Source of the DNA: Chromera velia
Lineage: Eukaryota; Sar; Chromeraceae
Assembly (NCBI GenBank): GCA_018398765.1
Contig: JAHBMJ010001738.1
Coordinates: 1-26,776, forward strand
Direction: 5' to 3'
Length of the DNA stretch: 26,776 nucleotides
Part shown: piece after piece, positions 20,000 through 26,776 of the stretch
How positions within the stretch are numbered: the first letter of the stretch is position 1
Layout of the letters: each line of letters starts with the position of its first letter
Position numbers and translations under genes: made by a program
Notes under the pieces: generated by a model
What the model was told of the DNA's origin: nothing
Seen by the model: only the letters and a program-made list of their open reading frames with translations
Database searches by the model: none

Positions 20000-20438
20000 A
20001 AAGAGTATTCTATTGGAGTAGGGGACGTTGTTGCTTGCAGGTAGGAAAGCAGTGACAGCAGTACGGAAGAGTGGTTTGTCAGCAAAGTTTTGGACTTAAT
20101 TGATCCATCTGATGTACACCTGACAACAAAAGAAGGAAGAAGTTTGGGGGTATCTCGGATTGCCCTTGTTGAAGAGAATGCCGCATTTTCCGCTCATATC
20201 ATTTCATATGAACGGGTTTCTTCTTCAAATGACACAACAGAGTTCAAACCGCTTTTATTCCATCGCACGTTAATGCTAAGAACTGACGACACACCCTTTT
20301 CTGCTGTTTTTTTCTGGTTGCATTCGGCAGTTTTGGTTGGGGGAGGGGGTAACGGTGAATAACGACGAGCTTACTTGCGCAGAAAGTCAGTTTAATGATA
20401 TGATTGAGCATGAAAGTGATGAAAAGGATGAAAACTGA
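20000..20438 (+). pseudogene. Unknown family, copy 1 (GDVVA...EWFVSKVLDL protein)
   Basis: Paralogue of 22640-22122 in opposite orientation. It reads YSIGVGDVVAC, EEWFVSKVLDLIDPSDVH, RSLGVSRIALVEENAAFSAH, ISYERVSS, FKPLLFHRTL, TPFSAVFFWLHSAVLVGG. After a frameshift in the G-run at about 20338-20350 it continues VNNDELTCAESQFNDMIEH and an acidic tail ending DEN (TGA 20436-20438). A TAG lies between GDVVAC and the EEWF motif. The opening GDIVAY-like strand followed by W-FV-KV suggests a small beta-barrel (BAH or SH3-like), but this is weak. I do not recognise the family. Confidence 0.6.
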
Positions 20439-20949
20439 AGGAGAGTTCAACTTGAGTCATATGGTTTTAAAATCATGTCTGCTGGTGTTAATGAAGTGAT
20501 TTGAAGTAGGTTATACCAGGTTACATAAGGTTTAGGTAGGTTAAGTATTATGTTACATAACGATGTTTTACTACTCTTAGAACCATAAGTGGCAACATGA
20601 TGAAAACCTTAAATAACTATCATAAATCACGACCTAGCCCACGACCCCCTCTTGCCCTTCCCTATTAGTTGAAAATATGCCGGCGCCGGCGAGAGACGAG
20701 GCGGCAGCTGCCGTGTGCCCTACTTTGTCTCTCGGTAGGTCTGCCGCGACCTTTCTGCCTCTTTTGCCGTCGAGAGCAGGCTCGATTTCATTTTGTACCC
20801 TTTCCTTACTTCCCCTTCCAGGACCTTCCTACTCCAGGCTCGCCGCATCGGGTCCCGGAGTAGAAAGCCTTCCCCGGCTGGTACACCAGCCGTCATCGCA
20901 TTGGACCAGGTCCGTGTGGTACGCCGCCACCTGTCCCTTCTATCTGTTT
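20439..20949. other. No gene recognised; degenerate taggtta repeats
   Basis: AT-rich to about 20640, with taggttat/taggttaag motifs near 20505-20550. From 20675 it turns GC-rich; the plus frame there is Ala/Ser/Leu-rich and not recognisable. Confidence 0.5.
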
Positions 20950-21210
20950 AACGCGCATGCAGAGTCTTACATACCTAATCGAACGGCCACTCATCGAACA
21001 ATCCACGCAATAGTCAGACAGCTAGAAGCGATAAGCTCACTCTTGGAAGAAAATGGTAGTATTGCAGACATATGGAGAGACGAAGGGCGTCTTCTTGTAT
21101 TTGGACGCTGTCGGAGGACCAGTCCAGACAGACCCAGACACGCTGGAGGTGTTTGCAGGCCACGAAGGTGGTCAGCTTTGTGCAGACAAGCAAGCAACCA
21201 ACAGTAAAGA
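20950..21210 (+). pseudogene. Possible decayed coding fragment, unidentified
   Basis: In one plus frame the stretch HAESYIPNRTATHRTIHAIV, then RQLEAISSLLEENGSIADIW has amphipathic-helix character. After about 21085 a different frame looks more protein-like (LDAVGGPVQTDPDTLEVFAG, then GGQLCADKQ, ending TGA at about 21222). One frameshift would join them. No family is recognised, and chance cannot be excluded. Confidence 0.25.
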
Positions 21211-22121
21211 TGAGCAAAGGTGATCAGCTAACTCTCATCTAGAAGATACAGACAGTTGCAGAATTAGCAGACATAAGGAAAGTACTCAACTGGCCATTTG
21301 GATTATGATCTGCTTATACTAGGTGGCAGTCTCAATGAAGTCAAGCTTTTCCAAAGTCCGAGCAACACTAAGCAATGTACGTCTCTTCAACGCCCTCCAA
21401 CAATCTTCAGATTCTCTATACAACCGGCCAGCCAACCGGGGACAAAGGCAAAGCCCAGGATCGGACTCGAAGCGGATCTCCGAAAGAGGGCTCCAGGCAG
21501 CTTGGGACATAAGGGGACGTTGAATTCCCCTACTCACGGTCTTTGTCTGACCGTGCCCGTATCATTGCAATCGGTTTCCAACTGTTGCGCAAAAGGACAG
21601 GTCTGATCTCCATCACAGAAGGTACATGAGAGTCGACACTCATCGAGCTAAGCGTTCACCACAATGCTTTATCCCTCCTGTCCAGCCACCTTGCAGCGTC
21701 TACACAGAAGGTAAAGTGAGGACAAGAACTCTGGGGAAGATCTAGAGAAGGAACGTGAGCAATACTAACTTATATAAGCAACACCTAGAGTATATCACTA
21801 AAAAAAAAAAACAAAAAAAAAATATTTTTGAACCCCCCCCCTCTAGAAATCAAAAGCCTTAGGATCTAACACTCTAAAAATATGTCCAAAATGGTTCTTT
21901 TCCCTAAAGAACCATATACAGATACTTACTATGCTAGCAACGATTCGTTTTATAGTGGTTTTCAAAGGTTTTTATGAAAGTGCCACTTCAAGTTTCAAAT
22001 TATTAAAGACGACGTTACAAAACTTATAGCAAAACCTGAGAAAACTTTAAAAAACCTTGAAAAACCAAAGTAAAACTTATAAGTACTGATCAGAAAAGGT
22101 GTTTGTTTCATTCAAAATTGG
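21211..22121. other. Spacer between the convergent paralogues; no gene recognised
   Basis: Contains an A-run block at about 21800-21822 followed by a C-run at 21832-21841. From about 21840 the sequence is AT-rich. Short frames at 21298-21606 are unremarkable. Confidence 0.55.
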
Positions 22122-22640
22122 TTATTCACTTGCTTCATCTTCATTTGCTTGTTCAATTCTCTCGTTGAACTGACTTTCTGCTCGAGCAAGTTCATCATTA
22201 TTTATCATGACCCCCCCTTCAACCAACATCGCAGAGTGCAACCAAAAGAACACGGCAGAAAGAGGCGTGTCATCTGTTCTCGGTGTTAAAGTTCAGTGAA
22301 ACAAAAGAGGTTTAAATTTGGTGGTTTTATCAGAAGAAGGCACACGTTCATACAAAATGACACGAGCACAGAAATCTGAATTTTCTTCTACATGTGCAAT
22401 GCGGGCAATACCCAAGCTTCTGCCTTTCTTTGTTACAGGATGCACATCATTTGGATCAACCAGATCTAAAACTTTACTTACAAACCATTCTTCGTTCCTG
22501 TCATCAGCCGTCTCCCAACAATAAGCAACAATGTCTCCAATCCCTACGAAATAGTCCCCTCGCTCCGGTAATGTATGACGAAGGTGGGGCTTTCGAGTCA
22601 AACGAGTCACCCTGTCTGCATGCAATTTTTTATCCTGCAT
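22122..22640 (-). pseudogene. Unknown family, copy 2, one internal stop
   Basis: The frame is 173 codons including the stop, with a single in-frame TGA at 22295-22293, where copy 1 has an Arg codon (CGC). It reads DYFVGIGDIVAYCWE, EEWFVSKVLDLVDPNDVH, RSLGIARIAHVEENSDFCAR, LYERVPSSDK, FKPLLFH, TDDTPLSAVFFWLHSAMLVE, NNDELARAESQFNERIEQ and an acidic end (TAA at 22124-22122). Apart from one codon it is intact, so it is the better guide to the family. The N-terminus may start at ATG 22640 or follow a splice acceptor (tatatgcag) ending at 22635. Family and function are not recognised. Confidence 0.6.
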
Positions 22641-22821
22641 ATATATACAGGTAAAAGATAAAAGAAGGCTCCCTCTCCCAGGGACATCAACTCAAATCCG
22701 CCCATCAGAGCCTTTTCCAGTTAAAAGGGGTGGGGCAGTATATGCTGCTACTTGCGCTACTGCTGGTTAACTCTCCCACGTCTCCACCCCTTATCTCTCT
22801 TCCACTCTCTATCTCTTCAAC

Positions 22822-23091
22822 TTAATGGAAAAGCTGCGCTTCTCTATTTTTTTTATCAGCTTCTATCTCCAAAAGCTGCACAGACTCAGCACCTCCGTCA
22901 GTGAGACTCTCGTCTTCTTTAGCTTCCGCACGCTGCTCTGTACCTTCCTCAGCCTCTCTACTAGAGTCCCCAGGAGCCTGTTCCTCCTCAATCAATTCCA
23001 CTTCATCTTCATCTGCAAGATCCGTATAGTTCCGCAAGTCAATCAGACTTCTCCAATCGTACGTCAGACCACGATGACTGATGTTGCCCAT
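22822..23091 (-). CDS. Small acidic protein or exon, 89 aa, unknown
   Basis: Starts MGNISHRG and ends TAA at 22824-22822. The first 30 residues (LTYDWRSLIDLRNYTDLAD) look folded; the remainder is Glu/Asp-rich (EDEVELIEEE, EAKEDESLTD) and probably disordered. It lies 181 bases upstream of the unknown-family copy 2 on the same strand and could be its first exon, but no good donor was found before the stop. A longer version from 23199 reads through a C-run as polyproline and is less likely. MG at the start would allow N-myristoylation only if this Met is used. Confidence 0.35.
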   Translation of the reverse strand: MGNISHRGLTYDWRSLIDLRNYTDLADEDEVELIEEEQAPGDSSREAEEGTEQRAEAKEDESLTDGGAESVQLLEIEADKKNREAQLFH

Positions 23092-23974
23092 GAGTCTGAT
23101 GAGAAGGAGAACACCAAATCCTAGACTAGGTCTGAGGAAGGGGAGGGAGGGAAGAGGAGGAGGGGGGGGGGGTGAACGCATAGAAAACTTCCCACACACT
23201 AAGGTACGTTTGATCGAAAACTGCCGAAGATGGTTTTAGTCTTCATCAACAGCGGCCGGGGGCTGTCAAAGATGCGGTTTTTGCAGGTTTTTGGCGGTTT
23301 CTGCACGTTTTTTCCATGAAAGCTAGGTTATAAAACCAAAAAAAAAACTTTTAGTGACACCACTCCTAAAACTTCATATAATCTATATAAACTTAAGCCC
23401 TCTCACGTAAAACAGTGTCTAAATAGGTTTTTGAGCTTTTTAGAGCTTTGATTTTAAGTTTAAAGCAAGACAAAAGATTAAAACACTAAATTTTATACCT
23501 AAAAACCTGTCAAAATCTTAAGTCGGCTCAAATAAGTGAAGTACCCTAGAGCAACACCTTACAGGTTCATGCAAACGAGGTCTCAATCTTACTTTACCTC
23601 TAAGAGGTTCTATAGAGCTTTGTCTTCAGACTTCTTCCGACTTCACATGAATCTGACTCGATCTATAGATTTAATATAATTTACTGACTTCGGCTGACTT
23701 CAACTCGAACCTGCCGTAGGATGTTGCTTAGACAACATGTTGCTAAAGAGGCCAAACGTAGGCTTGCATGCATGAGCAGAGCCTCGAGTGCGACACATAC
23801 AGGCAGACTGTATATACGCGCGGCGGCGGAGCATGGCGTTGGTATGCGGGCTCATTCAGATATAGCGCATGCGAGGGTCCAGAGGGTGGCGCTATAGGGT
23901 AGGACTCCATAGATCTCTCTCACGGCTAATTGGCTCTCAGGCTTAGCTTGAGGGCAAATTAAGCGTCCGGCGGC

Positions 23975-24026
23975 GGATTTCGGTGGGTGCCGAAGGCGCC
24001 CGAGAGGGGATTTCGGTGGGCACCGA
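23975..24026 (+). repeat. 33-bp tandem duplication
   Basis: ggatttcggtggg starts at 23975 and 24008. Each copy continues tgccga or caccga, so the period is 33 and there are just under two units. GC-rich and upstream of the three-exon gene. Confidence 0.75.
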
Positions 24027-24104
24027 TAGCCTACCGGGCGATGCTTTTGATTGAAGCTCTGATAAAAAAGTAAGTAGCGTCAGGGGGGTAAGTACCTCGT
24101 GTAA

Positions 24105-24262
24105 CTCGGCGCGCAATGCGCGCCCATTCTTGTGCAGAGTAGCATTTTGGGGGGGGGGGGGTGGATTTTTTGGATTTCTTGCTTTCAAGGGCCGTGCGTT
24201 TGCACGCGCGGCGTGCAATGCGCGCGTGCACACCGATACGTACAAGCGCGCGCCGCCACGTA
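24105..24262. other. Alternating purine-pyrimidine CpG block
   Basis: Contains gcgcgcaatgcgcgc, then gcacgcgcggcgtgcaatgc, then gcgcgcgtgcacac and caagcgcgcgccgcc. The unit caatgcgcgc occurs twice, about 100 bases apart. Alternating CG/CA tracts can adopt left-handed DNA; an effect on the downstream gene is speculative. Confidence 0.5.
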
Positions 24263-24368
24263 CGATACTCCAGTTGCATGTCATCAATGTCATCAGAGGC
24301 TTCAAATTAACGCATGCAGCAAGAGTCGGACTTAGAGTCCAGCAAAAGGAGCTATAGGGGGACCATGC

Positions 24369-25625
24369 ATGCCCTTTCGAGTCGTACAATTAAGGGCCAC
24401 CCTTGACCAGCTCAGCCAGGTTCCAAACAAAACTCAAGAGATGATGTCTGCTGCCTCAAAGGACGATCCTTCGGAGTCCGTCGCTCGTGAGTGGCCGAAC
24501 CTCTCTGACGTGTATGAGAACACGCGGATCGGGGACAAGTATTCCCTGAAGGAGCGGGTGTTTGAGATCAAGAGAAGGATGCTGGCAAACAGGAGAGAGG
24601 CCCTCAGGCAGCAACGAGACATGAGCCTCCTCCACCGATGCCACAATGCAGACTCGTACATCAACGAAATCGGTGAGTGCATTCATGTGTCACATGATCG
24701 CAAGGAAAGAAGAAACGTGTGTCAATTGCACAGGGACCTGATGTTACGTATACGGATGTGCACTAAGGACACAGGCAGGCAACCTTGCATGATGGCTGAA
24801 GAATGACTTGAGAAACATGCATGTGTGTTGCCGGTCTGATAGACGGGTGCATGCCCTGCAGGCGTATCAATATACAAGCAGACGGGAGGTTGCAAACGCA
24901 GATTCGTTCCTGACGCAACTCAGTTGAAAGTTCCCACACTTTCACGGTACTCCTTTGACACACACACACACACAAGGAAGGTTCCTCTTGAGGACAACAC
25001 GAGTGCGTGCATGTGATTGAATCGAACAAAACTGCAAAGAAACCATATATTGATACACGTGTACACGCAAAATTGGTGAGCTGGTTGCGAGAACCGAACT
25101 TCCATGCCACTTCATTTACTACTATACTATTAATATAGCATGTTGTTCATGAGTACGCATGCCCTTGCTCGCCTGGCTGCAGCGAAGGCCTTCCAACACG
25201 CCATGGATGTGCTCGAGAGCATCTTCGACCGGAACTGTCATCTGCTGAGGATGCACGTGAACAACTTGAACGCGTCAGTCAAATCTACGACTCGCACATT
25301 TGCTTCCTTCTGTCCTCCCTCCCTCCCAGATTGCCTCATTCGCCTTACTCCTTTGTTCAAACCTTCAACCGTGCACCCGGTCCTTCGTTCTCTCATATTC
25401 TCTCTCAATCGGTCTATTAGGGCCCCCCCATTTCTGGAAGTGAAGCCTCATCTCCTGCTCTCCTCTTCCATCCGTCCCTGATCGAATCACTTGTTGCCTT
25501 TCCCCCACTTACCCCAACGATCCAGTCACCGACCCGAATTGATCATCCACTCGGCGGTCTGAGTTACTGGCTGACTGACTGGCTGACTGAATGAATGAAG
25601 AAAGAAAGAAGGAAAGGAAAAAGGA

Positions 25626-25657
<32 letters not shown>

Positions 25658-25774
25658 AGGAAGGAAGGAAGGAAGGAAGGAAGGAAAGAAAGACAGACAG
25701 AAAGAAAGAAAGAACGAACGAACGAACGAACGAACGAACGAACGAAAGAAAGAAAGAAAGAAAGAAAGAAAGAG

Positions 25775-25817
<43 letters not shown>

Positions 25818-25910
25818 AAAAAACAAAGAAAGGAAGAGAGACCTCAAAGGAAGAGGGAAAGAATGAAGAAAAGAATGAGTGACTGAATTGCTGAATGAAA
25901 AAATGACGGA

Positions 25911-25951
<41 letters not shown>

Positions 25952-26445
25952 TGACTGACTGACTGGCTGGCTGACTGACTGACTGACTGACTGACTGACT
26001 GACTGGCTGGCTGACTGACTGACTGACTGACTGACTGACTGACTGACTGACTGACTGACTGACTGACCGACTGAATGAATGAATGAATGAATGAATGAAT
26101 GGATCAATGAATGAATGAGTGAGTGAATGAATGAATCCATAGATGAATGAGTGAGTGAGTGAATGAATGAATGAATGAATGGATCCATAGATGAATGAGT
26201 GAGTGAGTGAATGACCGAAAAATGAATGAATGACCGCTTTCCTCCCCCGCTGCAGTGAGTTGACAGAGGAGCACAAGGTTCTGAGTGCCTGGATGACCAG
26301 CCAGCTGCAGACAGCACAGAGCGCAACAAGTCACGCACTCGACCTGGCGTCTCAACTCCAACCGATGACCTACCCCCTGCTGGACCCAGACACAGTCTAC
26401 CAACGGGCGCTGCTCAGAAATCACCTTTCAGACGATACCTCATAA
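24369..26445 (+). CDS. Uncharacterised helix-rich protein, three exons
   Basis: Exons 24369-24672, 25183-25273 and 26256-26445 splice cleanly: donor G|GTGAGT (phase 1), acceptor GGCTGCAG, donor GC|GTCAGT (phase 2), acceptor CCGCTGCAG, stop TAA at 26443-26445. The joints give INEI-A-KAFQHAMDVLES and NNLN-A-ELTEEHKVLSAW, both continuous helices. Starting at the ATG 24441 the protein is 170 aa; from the in-frame ATG 24369 it is 194 aa (the extra part reads RATLDQLSQVPNKTQE and is also protein-like). Nearly the whole chain is charged, amphipathic helix (SLKERVFEIKRRMLANRREA), suggesting a coiled-coil adaptor. No membrane segment or catalytic motif is present. I do not recognise the family. Confidence 0.75.
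24957..24975. repeat. (CA)n microsatellite in intron 1
   Basis: About nine CA units inside the 510-base first intron (24673-25182) of the three-exon gene. Confidence 0.85.
25588..25865. repeat. (GAAA)n/(GAAG)n/(GAAC)n microsatellite in intron 2
   Basis: About 275 bases of tetranucleotide units change motif in blocks: gaaa, then gaag (about 25656-25685), gaca, gaac (about 25712-25745), then gaaa again. The strand is almost purely purine. Frames through it read Lys/Glu/Arg or Ser/Phe/Leu runs and are not proteins. Confidence 0.93.
25908..26072. repeat. (GGCT)n/(GACT)n microsatellite in intron 2
   Basis: About 40 tetranucleotide units alternate in blocks of ggct and gact, following the GAAA array after a 40-base gap. 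The minus strand reads as Ser-Gln-Ser-Val repeats, an artefact of the repeat. Confidence 0.93.
26073..26233. repeat. (GAAT)n/(GAGT)n microsatellite in intron 2
   Basis: Blocks of gaat and gagt units with an internal duplication: gaatgaatggatc, then tagatgaatgagtgagt, occurs in two near copies about 55 bases apart. It ends about 20 bases before the exon 3 acceptor. Confidence 0.9.
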
Positions 26446-26669
26446 AGAAGAGAGAAGCGAAGTATGAAGACAGACGAGAAAGTAAAACTCTCAGATGACA
26501 CTCCGGAGAAAGAAGGAATCAAGACGCCTAGCAGAGAAAAATGAAGTGGTGTAGTAAGACACCTTGCAGATGATTCTTCTGTATGGACACACAGAGACTT
26601 GACGCTCCATGATGCACAGGCAAGGTAAACAGATGTCTTGCTTTTTAATCAGGAACCATATTTGGCAAT
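26446..26669. other. 3' flank of the three-exon gene
   Basis: Short, unremarkable sequence after the stop codon, presumably including the 3' untranslated region. No polyadenylation signal of the AATAAA type is seen. Confidence 0.5.
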
Positions 26670-26776
26670 CTCTCTCTCCCTCTCTCTCTCCCTCCCTCCC
26701 TCTCTTTCTCTCTTTTCTCTCTTTTCTCCCTTTCTCTCTCTTTCTCTTTCTGTCTTTCTGTCTGTCTGTCTGTCTC
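26670..26776. repeat. CT-rich simple repeat at window end
   Basis: ctct, ccct, tttct and gtct units run to the last base and probably continue beyond the window. Confidence 0.9.

Larger units (their letters stand above)
23092..24368. other. Intergenic; AT-rich then CpG-rich upstream flank
   Basis: 23210-23720 is AT-rich with no frame of note. From about 23800 to 24360 the DNA becomes GC- and CpG-rich, with runs of alternating cgcg and a G-run at 24149-24161, and probably includes the promoter of the gene starting at 24369. No TATA-type element could be assigned. Confidence 0.5.

Noticed and set aside
25509-26338. Long minus-strand frames rich in Ser-Gln-Val and Phe-Leu-Ser
   Set aside because: They are translations of tetranucleotide microsatellites inside intron 2 of the three-exon gene; the repeat length is not a multiple of three, so all frames stay open.

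Overview
The window is nuclear DNA of a microbial eukaryote. Two intact genes have spliceosomal introns with GT..AG ends (donors GTCAGT, GTGAGT and GTGGGT; acceptors ending TGCAG). There are long simple-sequence repeats and several families of decayed transposable elements and virus-like genes. The organism cannot be fixed from the sequence. The mix of a protist-like CAX antiporter, giant-virus-type helicase remnants and heavy microsatellite load would fit an alga or related protist (a chromerid-like alveolate is only a guess).

Layout. 1-1.33 kb: no gene. 1.33-3.6 kb: a 127-bp direct repeat, then a 5'-truncated, stop-containing LINE-type retrotransposon ending in an (ATCA)n tail. 4.3-7.5 kb, minus strand: a complete four-exon Ca2+/H+ (CAX) antiporter of 430 aa; its introns hold GATA, AGAAC and GA/GACA microsatellites. 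7.8-8.4 kb: a fragment resembling the C-terminal nuclease-like domain of retroelement proteins. 8.9-9.4 kb: an orphan ORF, weakly RNase H-like. 10.1-12.8 kb: two 326-bp direct repeats 2.4 kb apart that differ, by eye, only by transitions. 12.8-13.6 kb: a MITE-like element with 39-bp terminal inverted repeats, abutting the second repeat.

14.4-23.1 kb is a graveyard of broken genes: an ankyrin-repeat pseudogene (minus); two copies of a D5-type superfamily 3 primase-helicase in divergent orientation, one lying in an intron of the ankyrin pseudogene; a minus-strand pseudogene combining degenerate helical repeats, a chromodomain and an unknown C-terminal region; and two convergent copies of an unrecognised protein family. 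D5-type helicases are typical of nucleocytoplasmic large DNA viruses and related mobile elements, so the simplest reading is a decayed integrated virus-like element. Membership of the chromodomain and unknown-family genes in that element is inferred from proximity only.

24.4-26.4 kb, plus strand: an intact three-exon gene for an uncharacterised, helix-rich, coiled-coil-like protein of 170-194 aa. Its second intron is almost entirely microsatellite. The window ends in a CT-rich repeat.

Only the CAX antiporter and the small three-exon gene look functional. The rest is mobile or virus-derived DNA in various stages of decay. All percent identities and frame assignments were made by eye.
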